Source: Paracentrotus lividus (Eukaryota; Echinodermata; Echinoidea; Camarodonta; Echinidae). From it: a DNA stretch of 64,000 nucleotides. Made by a program: the position numbers and the translations under genes. Shown here one piece after another: positions 23,073-36,140 of the stretch; within the stretch, counting starts at the first letter, position 1, and every line of letters starts with the position of its first letter. Location: NCBI GenBank assembly GCA_940671915.1, contig CALNVZ010003426.1:26807508-26871507 (forward strand). The letters run 5' to 3'. The notes beneath the pieces were generated by a model. It did no database searches and was not told where the DNA came from. It was given only the letters and a program-made list of their open reading frames with translations.

Positions 23073-23586
23073 GTAGGCAGTGCATGGGTTATTGTTTGCA
23101 TTGTAAATGCATGGGTGACTACATCCATACAGTGAAGTGGAAACCGTTCTAGTGGCTTTTTGCTTTTGTTTGGCCATCCCTACTATTACTCCAAAATTTC
23201 AACATTTTGGCTGAACCGATTATTGATTCAATCATTGTTGGTGGTTGATAAGTGTATTAGGAATACCCAACAACGTTTATTATACATTACCATAATATCT
23301 TTTAATTCATACAGTCATGACAATAGGGGCCATAAATACCCCCAATCCGTAGGGTAATTATGGCCCCACAAAGTTCAAATTCAAATTTAAATTCAAATTT
23401 ATAGATATACAAACCACAACTTTGGATTATCATTAGAGAAGAAAACAATGAAGATTTTTACAAAATTATAATGTACATATAAGCATATTAACAAAATCAA
23501 TGAATAGCTTAATTTTAATATTATATATAGCCATGGACATTCACATATAATTGTACTTATACAAGTACAATTGTATACTTTCATAT

Positions 23587-24469
23587 AGGGGAGACCGGGG
23601 ATGGAAGTTACACGGGTCAGTTGTTACAGTTCTCGGTGTGCTAAGTTGGAACAAGAGAGTTCATGCTAACTGGCATCTATATACAACCTAGACATAGCTG
23701 TGATGAACTGTCGGTCGTAAGGTTTCTCCGTTGTTTTATAAAAAAAAGTAAATCAACGAAAACCATTTTTTACAGTTCCAAGTGAATTTTTGACAAAACT
23801 TAAAATTGGTAATAGTTCTTACAACTGAAGGCACATCGTATGATAGTCGATTGGTATGTGAATATAGTACATGTATGTACTATGTAATATACCCCTTAGC
23901 CATGCCCTGTAATTCTGCCTAATAGCTGTGCTACAGCTGATTTTATTGTGTAAAATTACCCATGGGTACGTTGTTACAACAACCCACCCCATGTCGATGT
24001 AACAACCTACCCCAATTACATTACACATGTAAAGTAATTTTGTTTCAATTTTCAGGTGTTAATATTTTGATATTTCTATTATTACTTTAGTCTATTCTAG
24101 AGCTCTACTTTATCTACTGTTAACGATACCAAGAAATGGAAAGTTGAAACAAAGAATGGTATAAGAGATTTACACATTGTAACCAAAGTACCCCGTATGT
24201 TTACATATAGTAACAATTTACCCCGTATGGTGTAACAACTTACCCCGTATACGGGATAGGTTGTTACAAAAAAAAAATGTCTTCATTAATTAAGCTGTAG
24301 TTAATTAGTGTTTTACATGTTTTCAAGTTTTATGTGCCTCAGGTTTTAGCCAACATAAAAGGCTACAGACCCAAATTACTACAGACCCAAAATAGAGTGT
24401 GTGAGTAGTTTCATTAGAATTATCTGGGCCAAAATTTGAATTTTGTAACTTCCATCCCCGGTCTCCCCT
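23587..24469. mobile_element. TE2: 883-bp TIR element with GGGGTAAGTTGTTAC arrays
   Basis: It begins AGGGGAGACCGGGGATGGAA and ends with the perfect inverse, for a TIR of about 25 bp. The interior contains many direct and inverted copies of words such as GTAACAACCTACCCC, TTACCCCGTATGG and GGGATAGGTTGTTAC. There is no coding region. A second copy is at 48641-49516 and a noisy one at 38184-39056. I could not define a target duplication. Confidence 0.75.
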
Positions 24470-25549
24470 ACAAATACATAATACCCAGGGGGCAAGAGGT
24501 GTGGACCTGACTTGGCGAGATCTAAAAAGTAGTCCTATCTAATATGGTTCTATGTACCCATAGCAACACCGCTAGGGTGGACTACCGGTGGTTAAGTTAC
24601 ACGAGGGTCTCTACAGGCGGGGGCGCCCAAAATAGCCGCCCTTTTTACAAAAAATAGTATTTTAAAGAAAATGACTAGAAATAATTCTCTAAACTCAATG
24701 AGTTGGGTCTCATATGAAGAGTATATAAATTTCCTTTAAAACAATGCTAACTTTGTGTGAGAATTGAAATTAAATAAATTCAGTTTTGTACTTAAAAAAC
24801 ATCATTTTGCATTTTTTTTTTAAATTGAATTTCTTACATATTTTTTATCTAATGTATTAAAATTTGTAATGAGAGCTGAAAGCTGTTACTTCCTGAAAAA
24901 TTGCCATTGGTATGTCTTATCATCTGTAAAAAGAATTTGAGCCAAACCTATTTCTATAAAAAGTTATAATACGCTTAAAATATGAATGTAATATATAAAC
25001 AAATCAAATTTCGTCTATTTATGTTGAAACCCGCATATATACGTGTTTACAGTACTTAACATATGCATGTACATAATGTATGTGTACGAAACATTGTGAC
25101 TGACCGTGGCTTATCTTACAATTCTTGTACAGATTTACTGAATTTTTGGGAGCATAATAAAAGTTTCTAAAGGGATTTAATAAACCCGACAACATCTAAT
25201 GTTTTGTATTTAAAAATGGAGCCCAGTGAGGGGGCGGCAGGTTTATATTTTTTCATAAAGAATACATTGAATACATTTGACCTTGCGCACGCATATCTGT
25301 ATAAAATGCATGTACATCGTACAAATTCAATCAGAGTCACGGCAAACAAATAATGAAATGGGGTCCATTATCCAACGGGGAACCGGGGGGGGGGGGCTCA
25401 TAGGTCCGCCCCAACCAAAACAATTAGGGGAAATTCCTAAAATTGGTGCTTAACCCCCCCCCCCACCCCGTCCTCGGGCATGTCAGGGAAAAAAAGGGAA
25501 AAGAAAATATTGTGATGTCCGACCAAAGTGAAGTGGGTTATCCCAGGGC

Positions 25550-25660
25550 TCTTTTTTTTCTTAATTTATTTATTCATTCATTATCTTCTTTATACAAGGT
25601 GGCCCTTTAAATGAGGAATATTACTCTTCAAGGGCCCCTGTCTATATGGTTAAAAACAAG
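25550..25660 (-). repeat. LINE-3'-end-like sequence in the left arm of TE3
   Basis: Read on the minus strand it is GGGCCCTTGAAGAG, then GGGCCACCTTGTATAAAG, followed by a short AATGAATAAATAAA tail. Its inverted counterpart lies at 27915-28010 with a much longer AATAAATGA-type tail. It looks like a LINE or SINE 3' end captured in both arms. Confidence 0.5.
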
Positions 25661-25944
25661 TAATTGCACTGTAGTATAAACAATGTACTTAAGTATGGTA
25701 TACATACATAAAGAGTAAATTAAAATACTCTTATTCGAATAATGATGACAAATATTGGAAGGCCGAAGGACGATTTTATTTTATGCTACCCCCATTGTCC
25801 TTCGACAAGTCTGACAGAAATTCTAGCCGACCGTAGCCTTAAAATGTGGGTCTTAGATGATAAAGATTGCTATTTGTAAAGTGACGACCGTCAAAGTCAT
25901 GAACTCAAATTTAATTGTCCATTATCATTAAAAGGCATACACTT

Positions 25945-26397
25945 TAAGCGTGAAGGGGCAACCCCGCCCCCCCTCCCCCACCAGGAGGTCACCATACACG
26001 TATGCCCGTTCCAGATTTTTAGAGATACCCCTATCGGTCAGGGAAACTGTGTCAAAATTACCCCTTATTAGAGGCTTTTTGAGGGAAGCTACATCAAAAT
26101 TACCCCATTACAGGCTTTTGGAGGGGGAGCAAGGAAAATTACTCCTTTTCACAAGTTTTTGGACCATATTTAGGCCCATATTTCAGGATATTCCTCAAAG
26201 AATTGAAAACTATCCCCAATTAAAATAGTCACGGGAAAAAAACTAAAAGACCCCTATTTCAATGATATCTCGGGGATTTTTCAACGACCTGAGCCCCAAA
26301 AATATTCCCCTTTCCGGAGAAATTGGGAACAAGCATACGTGTATGGTTGACCTCGTGAGTGGGGGGGGGGGGGGGCGGGGGCAACACCTTACGTGGC
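25945..26397. mobile_element. G/C-rich MITE nested in TE3
   Basis: Inverted ends: GGGGCAACCCCGCCCCCC (25957 onward) and GGGGGCGGGGGCAACACC (about 26367-26384). Further inward, CCATACACGTATGCCCGTTCC pairs with AACAAGCATACGTGTATGG. The interior repeats AAATTACCCC words (26057, 26096, 26136). A (GA)n run follows at 26420. No reliable coding region. Confidence 0.6.
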
Positions 26398-26999
26398 TTC
26401 AGTATGGTTGTATCGAATGAAAGAGAGAGACAGAGAAGAGAGAGAGGGTGGGGGAGAGAAAGGGAGCAGGGCGATGATTTATATAAAAGAACACGCTTAT
26501 TTCATTGTTATACATAAAATGACTTGATGCTTTTTAGGCGGTATGGGGGAATTCATGCTTTTCATTAGCCACTTTAAGTAAGTTATATTATCTTCAGCTC
26601 TTTAAAAAAATTATTAAAAAAAACTATAGTATCCAAAGGGTAGACTGCCACAACTTCACCCCTGGACCCTTTTTGTATGAATATGGAGACTGACTCTCCC
26701 TTATACATGTATCACGCATATCACAACTCTGTATAAACACGGACATTGACAAAATTTTGATAGGTATGGAAATAATGGATGGGAGGGCTCTGTCAGGGCC
26801 ACATAATAAATGTATTTGACACGGAGTGGCGTATCCAATGGGCCTGATGCCAAGAGCCTTTGGTTATGTTCTTTTTTTTTTTGTCGATCATATAAGTGAA
26901 AAAATGCCTGAAAGACATAATTCCCTCAATTTTACGGGTTTAAGATAACAAATTGATTTAAATTAAAATTTATTTATTTTGCCACCCCCTGGTTGTCCA

Positions 27000-28174
27000 A
27001 GGTCAACAATCGACCTCCCCCCCCCAAAAAAAAAAAAAAAATAAATAAATAAATAAAATAAATAAAATAAATAATAAATGAATGAATAAATAAAAATAAA
27101 TAATAATAAATGAATGAATAAATACAAAATTTAAATAAAAAATAAATAAATAAAACTAAAAATAAATAAAAATGACACTACCTGTCACATGACATGAACG
27201 ATATGCCTCTAAATTGCAGTCAGTATCCAGTTTAGATTTGTGAACAGTTGTAATCATTTTTGCTTACACCATAACATTTCAATTTGAAACAATAATATCG
27301 GATAATATGAAGTTTAAATTTTGAGGCAAAAATATTTAATGACTCTATCTCCCTCAGTGAATTATTATATAGGGAGCAGTTTTTCATGAAGACTTTCGTA
27401 CATTGTATCGTATTAGATAATAATTATTCGTAATAAAAGCATATAAAAAGACAAGAGAGTCCGTATGTTTTATTACATTTTTTAAAATGAGTTTTATTGT
27501 AAAAGGTATTTAATCCCAAAACTGCCCCATGACCTTTTAATAAGGAGTTTACAGTGATTAAAATTTCCCTGATGGTGTTAATATTTAAATTCCCTTATAA
27601 ATTGGGCCCGGATTCAGATTTCTTAGAGGGGGATGCCAAAATCTGAATTTCAGATTCATCAAATTCGACAACCCAAGAATTTGTTAGGACACACGAGCCG
27701 AGTAAAAACGTACGCCCACATTTTTTTAGGTTACAGGATACTAATTGCTCTCATGGTGGGGAGGGGGTGTGTGTGTTGTGAAAATGAAATCATCCTTCGG
27801 TCTTATAATGAGTCATCAATTTTCAAATGAGAGTATGTGTTAACTTTAATAGATTGATCTCATTTGTATGTATACATCACTGACCATACGTGCAATGATT
27901 TACTTCTTCTCAACTGTATAGAATGGCCCCTTGAAAGAACAATAATCGTTATTTCAGAGGCCAACCTGTATAAATAAGACGTGAATAAATGAATGAATAT
28001 ATATAAATGAATGATAAATAAATAAATAATAAATAAATAAATAAATAATAATAAATACAATGACAAAAGGGATATATGATGGTTTGTTTATGACCCAAGA
28101 ATGAATAAAGATATAATAATATTAATTATGTATTGAAAAAACTAATCTAGCATAAAATGAGGAGATGAGATGAA

Positions 28175-28205
<31 letters not shown>

Positions 28206-28310
28206 ATGAAAAAAGGAATTAATGGATGGATGAATGAATGAATAAACAAATGAATAAATGAATAAATGAATAAATAAATAAATAGAATAAATAAATAAAA
28301 ACCATGTGGG
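27000..28310 (+). repeat. AATA/AATGA microsatellite blocks in the TE3 core
   Basis: AATAAATAAATGAATGAATA-type tracts occupy about 27040-27170, 27975-28065 and 28165-28300. They are separated by non-coding AT-rich sequence. They resemble expanded 3' tails of a retroelement. Confidence 0.85.
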
Positions 28311-29382
28311 TGGTAAAGATATTTAAATTAATTTTGTCGGTCACTCATTCATATTTTATTTTGTTTTCTTTTTCCTGGGGTGGGGGTGTGCGTGTAAAAG
28401 CACAAAATTCCCGTTTTAATTTCCCACTAAATTTTGGGTTCGGGTGAAACTGTCAGACCCCCACCCCCGGATACTCCTTTGATTTATTTAATTGACACTC
28501 ATCCAATCACTTTAGTATGAAAATATTCGTTTAGGTAAAAAAAAAATGCATAATGAAACTATGGATATTAGAGCAATATATTCTTCATAAAATATATGAA
28601 ATATATTAATAATAATAAAACCTGCCTCCCCCATTAACGCACATGTGCTCCATTTCTATATATATACCAGAAAATTTGATAGTGTTTTATTAAATTCATT
28701 TGGAAACTTTATCATGCTCCCAAAAGTTCATTAAATCTGAAAGATAAACCTAGTCATGCCAGTCAGTCACAATACAGTATACGCATACTGTATGTACGGT
28801 ATAACACGTGTATATGCGGGTTTTCGCTATAATTGGGCGAAATTCTGGATTTTTCATATATTACGCTCATAGGTATAGCGTTGAATAGCTTTTAACAGAA
28901 AAAAGATTTTACCCCAATCTTTTTACAGATCATAGGACATACCAATGGGCAATTTTTCAGAAAGTAACAACTCTCAGCTCTTTTTAGAAATTTTGATACA
29001 TTAAAATAAAAAAATAAGTAAAAAGTTTATTTTTGGAAAAAAAATAAAAAAATGACGTTTTTAAGTACAAAACTAAATTCATTTAATTTCGATTCTCACT
29101 AAAGTTAGCATTGCTGTAAAGGAAATTTAATAGTCATTCCTATGAGACCCAACACATTGAGTTTAGAGAATTATTTCTAGTCATTTTCTTCAAAATACTA
29201 TTTTTTGTAAAAAGGGCGGCTTTTTGGGCGCCCCCGCCTGTAGAGACCCTCGTGTCACTTTACCACCGGGTAGTCCACATTAGCGGTGTTGCTATGGGTA
29301 CAAAGAATCATATTACATAGGACTACTTTTTAGATCTCGCCGATGCAGCTAACTCTAAAAATATGGGTTTTGCCCCCCGGGT

Positions 29383-29904
29383 ATAATATTATGCACACGG
29401 GTGTACTTAATCACAGACATACTGAAATATACAAAAATATTATATTTTATATGCATGTATATTTAACATACACACCTGTAAGCAAACATATTATGCTACA
29501 CCACTGAACGCACATACATAAAAATAACAAAGTTGTTAACATAATGGTAATTAATATGCAAATGAGGGGTCACAGATTTATACTTTCCTTTGTATATCAT
29601 AGTATTATAGACTGACTGTATTTTTACATAATTAGAATATTATTGGACTTTTCATTTGATGGTAGTAATAGGAAATGTGAACAAGGGGGCCATAATTACC
29701 CCAGTCTCCCCTATATTATCTATACTTTTACGTCGCGCCGTAGCGATTCGGCCTTTGGTAATATCAAACCAATATGAACACTCGTTGCCATGCAACGAGT
29801 GCCGATCGGCGCAAAGTTTTTTTTTATTTTACGTTTTGTCAAAATATTTGAAAAACATGTTTTTGAGCAAGGCTTCAGACGTAATTTGTTTATTTGCTGA
29901 CAAA
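29383..29904 (+). other. Right part of U1, after TE3
   Basis: Non-coding. It contains the GGGGGCCATAATTACCCCAG / CTCCCC motif at 29686-29713 and the inverted repeat ACTCGTTGCCATGCAACGAGT at about 29780-29800, which is a hairpin. It is repeated nearly unchanged at 49525-50046. Confidence 0.6.
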
Positions 29905-29991
29905 GTAGGCAGTGCATGGGTTATTGTTTGCATTGTAAATGCATGGGTGACTACATCCATACAGTGAAGTGGAAACCGTTCTAGTGGCTTT

Positions 29992-30016
29992 NNNNNNNNN
30001 NNNNNNNNNNNNNNNN
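29992..30016. other. Assembly gap of exactly 25 N
   Basis: Twenty-five Ns separate clean sequence (to 29991) from a noisy copy of 15418 onward. The sequence left of the gap is the first 87 bases of unit U2. Confidence 1.
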
Positions 30017-32646
30017 GTCTTGATCACACAATCCCTAATCATGTGTCTCCTGTTAAGATAAAATCAAGTGCTAAATAACTATTCAATTATGTTTTTCAAT
30101 GACCAATGACTGAGCTAATAAGATCTTTTGGAAGGTGGATATCCTCATTACTCGGCCGAAGTACTGGAAACCGATGATGTAAATGTTAGATGTGATTCTT
30201 TTTATAAAAAACATTGCATAATGAAATTACAATTATTTACCCGTTCGTAAGTGATTCTCCATTCCTCGAGATAATCCTTGGATGACCGGGTAAATAAATA
30301 TTTGATTCGTAATCTAAACCAATAACAGGAAAAGACATCGTACAAAACAAAGTAATTTCTGCAATTCAGCATAGCAAAAGTAACTATTATAGGTCAAGAA
30401 TCCAGAAACTAAAGAAGGACAATCCTTCAAAATGGTACAAGCGAAATACGTACCTCACAAGGGAAGTTGTAATCAGTTAATATATCCAGGTCGATTTGGT
30501 ACTGATTCCTAGTGACTCACATAAAATTGCCAATGCCATTAATGACATCTCATATCTGTCTCTTCTGATTTTTAGAGCCACTAACATTTAGCAGCTCTTC
30601 CGCATAACTTACCGTTCAGAAAGCACTACCAGAAGTATACCCCTGGCAAAATTAATGCTCGACATCTAGTGTCCCAGATAATATTTCAGCACGCTTAAAT
30701 CCGTTTTCTTTCTGTGGAAATTTCCGTTCCTCTAACACTTATAATGAAAGCTTCTTTTTAATCAAGGAAAATTCCGCGACGTATGGAATGTGCAATTGTG
30801 GTTACAATTCCGAAGTTGAATCCTGCTCGTATAGATAAACTCGACCTATATCATTAACTGATCATTCTCCAAGGTTTATTGAAGGTTTTATTATCGAAAT
30901 GGATGTATCAAGACATGAGCCAACATATTTGACCCATATCACGTTTGGAAAACCAAAAAATGTTTATCAACCCTCTCATTGTTTAATTAATATTTTGCCA
31001 TCATATTTTTTTAAATGCTGAAAATTACCAAAAAAACGTCATCGACGATTACTTCTCACAGATTAAAAAGCATTTGATAGAAAGATCACACGACTGCCAA
31101 TTAAAAAGTTAATTCAAATTGGTGTACGACCTTCAGTAATTTATTGATATCGATTTTTCTCTCAGCGTAAACAAGAGTTCGTTACCATGGTAATCTCTCA
31201 GATGGTGAATTTAAACGCAGGTGTGCCCCAGGCACGAAAATGGACCATTAATTTCTTTTGTAGTGATAATGATTCAAAATGCTTCTGAAAAATATTAATA
31301 TGTTAAATAGTTGATGATTCTGACTTTGGTGAGTGTCGCAGATTCTAACCAAATTTCAAATGCAAGAAGACAGTAGAAGATCCTGTCTGTTGGTGATAGT
31401 AATAAAATGCAATTAACCATCAAAATGCTACCAAATGCGACGGTTTGTTTTTCTAGAGCACAAGTAAATCACCCCTCTATTTATTCTTTTTGAAAAATTG
31501 TGTTCTTGCAACTGTACAGAAGTTGAAATTACTTGGTTATTACGATTCAAATGATTTAAGGTTGAATCCCATGTCAAAGATATCGAAAAGAGAGGCAATG
31601 CAAAACTATATAGCTCGTTCATTAGCTAAGTTTGGTCTTTCACATGAAGACCTAATTACTTTTTCATTGGTATATTCGCCCAATCCTTGAATACGTCACT
31701 CCGGTTTGGAGTGCGAAGGCCTCACTTTTGCTCAGAAAGAAAGGTTAGAAAGAATACAAAACGAGCTTTAAGAATTATTTTCGCGAAAAGAATACCAGAG
31801 TATGCAATGCCTCTCACTCGTTCGAAATTAATGGCACTGGAAGTCGTGGCAAGAATTATGTGTTATTTTCTTTAAAAAAACCTTTGTATGTACTAACCAA
31901 TTCAGCAATTCATTCCACAAAGAGTACACAATAGATTCATTTACGTAAGACTACGAAGATTCCAGAGCCCAGATGTAAAACTAAACGTATGCAGAACAGT
32001 CCAATACCCAATTTGATCTGTCTTTTATAACAAAAAATGAGGCATGTTTTTCAAATTCTATGTAACACAATGTCAAATGTTTCTGTCACTTTGAATGCTG
32101 CAAATATATGTAATACGCTTTTCAACACATGTCATTTTATTGATAGTTGCTTTATTATATTTTAATCCACCTGTTTGATTAGTTATTCTTAAATGTATGT
32201 TGCATCTTTATAGTAATGTAATAACATTTGTTCATTAATGATATGGATACTCTCTCTTTTTTCTTATGTGTTCTTCCACCGATCCTCTCTCCCTCTCTCT
32301 CTCTCTCTCTGTTTCTCTCCTTATCACTCGCTCTTCTCTCTCTTTCTGTCTCTCTCTCTTCCTCTTTTCTGTGAATTTTTCTTCCTTCATCTATGTATCT
32401 TGTTCTCTCTCTCTCTTTCTCTCCGTGTATCTTGGCATTATGGGACTATGTTACTTCATTTTAAAATTGTATTATTATGCGATTAATGGTAGCATGGACA
32501 AGTTACATACAATTTAATATTTTTGTATATAATGTACTGTGAAATATCCTGAAATGTATATTTTTATTTTATTACTATGTATTCATGTACAATTCAGTTT
32601 GTAACTGCGACACATGAACCAATAAATCCATTTATCTATCTATCTA
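30017..32646 (+). pseudogene. Noisy copy of the 15.1-18.07 kb LINE
   Basis: Endonuclease, RT and C-terminal segments are recognisable by nucleotide match (for example the thumb region at 31490-31875 and the CT-rich 3' UTR at 32285-32430) but are interrupted every few tens of codons by frameshifts. It ends with the same TATC tail at 32630-32645. Confidence 0.9.
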
Positions 32647-34539
32647 CATATGAGAAAATAAGCCATTTTACTTCAAATTTTGTTGCTTAGGGGAGCCTAA
32701 AATGTACGGCAATCATAATTCCTGTTCGTTGGAAAGTCTGCTTTATTTGGGGTCTGATATTATAATTAAAAATAGTTTAAGATGAAATTTTTATTCAAAC
32801 GAAAAACAATGGGAACCATTGGTGGCGATCCAGGGGGGCGGGAGGGACGTGTCCCCCTCCCTCGATTTTAAAGCTTAGAATATGTTATGTATGATTAAGC
32901 TTGTGCAAGCTAATGAAGAGGTAAAAATGTTTGTCAAATACATGCCTAAATATATTATAGGCAAAAATTTCGGCTCGCGCTTTTTTTCTCACACTCGCAA
33001 TCATTTTCATTGGTTTCTTGGATTTAATTTGCGAAGTATGCGAATTTGAGTGATTATTATTTCACTTTCGGGTGTTTCCGCCCCCCCCCCCCAGTTGTGA
33101 CATTGAAACTCGCCGCTCCTTGATAGGAACTAAAAACAACAGAAAAAATTCACCTGAATCTGAATAATCTTCAAATAGAGAGCTGTAAAAGCAGCGTTGA
33201 AAGAGGGATTCAAATTGAAAATGTCACTTCGGGTTTACCCCCCCCCATGCATATAACAGTGTATAAGCGCAGCATGGGGACATTGTATGATTATGTACTA
33301 AATATATTGTATGCTATTAACTTAGGGATGTCCACTAAATTTTAAGTTATTTCTAAGTTGTTTTGTATGGCTTATTGATAGAGCATTTTAAAAGAAACAT
33401 TAATGGTACTTGAATTATTCACAAGTGGATTTCGCTTTGAAAGATATGACCAAAGAGTGTCTCAGATTACAATGAGCTGCTAGAACACTTTACAAGTTCA
33501 GACCAAAGCCAGAAAATGCCCAATAAAAGGTCAAGTTTATGTTCTTTTGTCTTGATTTATTAAACAAATCATATAAACATTTCTTTATATTGTGTGTATC
33601 AACATGAAATTGAGATTTAAGTAACACAATTGAGTAATTATAACCAAAGAACATTTTATGGCAGTACAAAACTGATGCGTTTGACATGTATGTTACGTAT
33701 ATGTGATACGTCTTGTCGAAATGAGAGAGAAGTCGCAGCATCAAAGATCCGAGTAAAATCACAAACTAAAAACTCAAAATTTGAGGAAATTTTTTTTTTT
33801 AATTCTGGTTCTCCATGCTTCATCTTTGCTCTGTTAAAAAAAATGAGTGAAAATGATAACGGGAAAGTGTAAAAAGCAGTTTTCGGCGAGTGTTTTTTCG
33901 GTCATAAATTTTTTTTTTCGACATTAACACGCACGTCCCACGCTCATTTCCCTCTCCGTTTAGCTCCGCCCTTAGACGCATGCCTTTGTTGTTGGACGTT
34001 CACGGTATGTGGTTGTGTGATTTCTATTGGCTTTTTTGTTTCGTTTTTTGGAGCGAATAGCGAACTAAACTTCTCTTTACTGCACTCAGCTGTGCGATGC
34101 AACACCTGTTGTGAATAAAGTGTTTCTCCGGATAAGTGCGGGGGGGGGAAAGGGGCCACCCGGCAAACGAATGTCAACCTAACAATCGGGTGGGGGGGGG
34201 TTATGTGGGAAAGCTACTTATTGCTGACTTGCTATCTGGATCCAAATGAATGTTTAATTCAGCCATTTTATTTTAGGGGCCGGATATCTGTTGTCCTTGT
34301 GCGGAAATTAAAACCTCCCTATATTACAAATTTGCGTCCATCAGGGAAACATAGAGCACACAAAGAGGTGACGTGATCATAATACTTCTGTACCAATATT
34401 TAGGTTAAGTCTTAAGACGCGTAAGAGATGCTAATTTTAAAATGAAAAAAAATATGGTTTTAAAATTATGTTGATATTGCAATTATGTGGGAAACCAATG
34501 AGCTAAGGGTGGGGGAGTGGCAATCAATCTATGTTATAA

Positions 34540-36140
34540 CTGCGGCTGTATCTCACTTTTGCGGAACTACTTTGAAACAACTTTAAGACTGCTTAGAAAC
34601 AGGTTTGAGACGAGTTGTTGAAGACGTCGCGGAGACGTCTCCGAGACGTTTCATGCATCGCGGTACTACTGAGACATTTCTCTGAAACTGCTTTGAACAG
34701 ATTTTTGAAAACATCCGCGAGGACTTCTCCTCGACAGAATAAAGACGAAATAAACGTTATCCGTTGCAAAAATCGATTCCTTTGCGAAAGACGTCCCGCT
34801 ATTTTTGTAAACAAATTTTGAAAAATTGTCTGGAGTAATCTCGGAGACTTTTCCTCGACGAATAAAGACGGAATAAACTTTTTATCCTCTCGAAGAAACG
34901 ATTCCGTTGAGAGACGTCTCCGCTATATCACCCTTCAACTTCACAAAGTTCCGTAAGAAATTACACAAAAATTAAACTTTTTAAACTTAATGTTGTGTAG
35001 TTTTTAGATTTGTTTTATTTGTTTTTCATATTTTTTCATATTATTACCCTTTTTAATTTATTTTCGGTCTTTCAGCCTTTGGCTACTATTTTGAATATAT
35101 TATCAATAAAGACAAATCCTCACACCCAAATTCATACGTTATCAATTTAAGTTTAATTTTTGCGAATCGTCGAACAAACTACCGATACAAAAGCGATGCC
35201 ATATAAAGAAAGATAATGGGCAAGAGAGAAACAAAAGAGACAAGAGAGAGAGGAGAGAGAGAGGGGGGCGGGAGATAGTAAGGATATGTAATACCCCCCC
35301 TATTTTAAGTTAAAGCGTCGACGGAGACACGCGGGACCCGCTTGAAGTAACAACATATGTGGTGAGTGACCCCCCCCCCCCCCCGGGCTTTTTAAACGTA
35401 AGCCCCATTTTTGACCAAAAATAGGCAATCTAAATCCTCACACCCAAATCAATTGGCGTTATTCAATTTAAGTTTAATTTGCAAACTCGATCGGAACAAA
35501 TTACCGATCCAAAAGCAAATGCCATAAGAAGAAAGAGAATGGGCAAGAGAGAAACAGATTAATAGAGAGAGAGAGAGAGAGACACAGATAGAGGGGGAGA
35601 TTACTCTTTTTCTACTCTTTTACTTTCGATTTCATTTTAAACTTCTATTAATTGGAATTTACACGGGAGTGATGTAGATATGAATGTCGAAAGAGGATAG
35701 TAAGAATGTGAATATGAAAGTAAAGATTATTAATGTAACAAGGAAAGTGAGCTTTTTAAAAGACGGGTGAAAGGGCCATGTATTGGAGGTCAATATACAG
35801 AGATACTGTAAAGGGAAAACTGATCTGAGGACAAAAGAATCTATTAATAAAGGATTTAAAAGTTTTAAATTACATTGAGGGTCAAAACTCGAGAAAAGAC
35901 TTTCAAAAAGATAAAGTGTTCCATTGGAGTCGCGGAGACGTCTCGTGAAAGATAGAAGTTTGTTTTCCGCGAAGAATAAATAGGTATTAGAGGACGTCTC
36001 CTGAATTACGGAGACGGTTTTCTTCTTCATAAATTGCCGCTGAAGCGTTCGGAGATGTCTCTATATATTTATCCGTCGCGGAGACGAAATTTGATTCTGT
36101 CGCGGAGACGTCTCCGCGAGGTGAGATAGCACCATAGCTA
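34540..36140. mobile_element. Noisy copy of the GGAGACGTCTCC element
   Basis: It corresponds to 19947-21524 with many single-base indels. The subterminal palindromes and the internal direct repeat are all recognisable. Confidence 0.8.

Larger units (their letters stand above)
24483..29382. mobile_element. TE3: 4.9 kb foldback element with very long TIRs and 5-bp target duplication
   Basis: The termini are ACCCAGGGGGCA and TGCCCCCCGGGT. The arms are clearly inverted copies for about 765 bp (24483-25245 and 28619-29382) and appear to continue with indels to about 25680 and 27880. ATAAT flanks the element (24478-24482, 29383-29387), and the intact empty site ACATAATATTATGC is present at 49524-49537. 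The core (about 25.7-27.9 kb) holds a G/C-rich MITE, AATA-type microsatellites and no recognisable transposase, so it is non-autonomous. The superfamily is undetermined. The 5-bp ATAAT duplication could be read as 6 bp (ATAATA) if the first base of the element is counted as target. Confidence 0.85.
23073..29904 (+). repeat. Unit U1 of a tandem duplication, carrying TE2 and TE3
   Basis: U1 runs from GTAGGCAGTGCATGGG to TTTGCTGACAAA. At 29905 the next unit begins with the same GTAGGCAGTG sequence, identical to 23073-23159 up to the N-run. The other end of the second unit is at 50046. Without insertions the unit is about 1.9 kb. U1 contains the 883-bp TE2 and the 4.9 kb TE3, and lacks TE4. Confidence 0.85.

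Noticed and set aside
25950-26228. 92-aa frame rich in Pro/Arg/Leu
   Set aside because: It lies across the G/C-rich MITE. Its repeats mirror the AAATTACCCC words.
27000-28310. Possible CRISPR-like regular spacing
   Set aside because: The repeats are simple AATA/AATGA microsatellites without unique spacers, in a eukaryotic genome.
24483-29382. TE3 as a Polinton/Maverick
   Set aside because: Long TIRs are suggestive, but there is no polymerase, integrase or capsid coding sequence and the element is too short.
23073-29904. 215-bp direct repeats as LTRs of a retrovirus-like element
   Set aside because: There is no primer-binding site, polypurine tract, gag or pol between them. The repeats are explained by tandem duplication of unit U, because U2 continues as a full copy.
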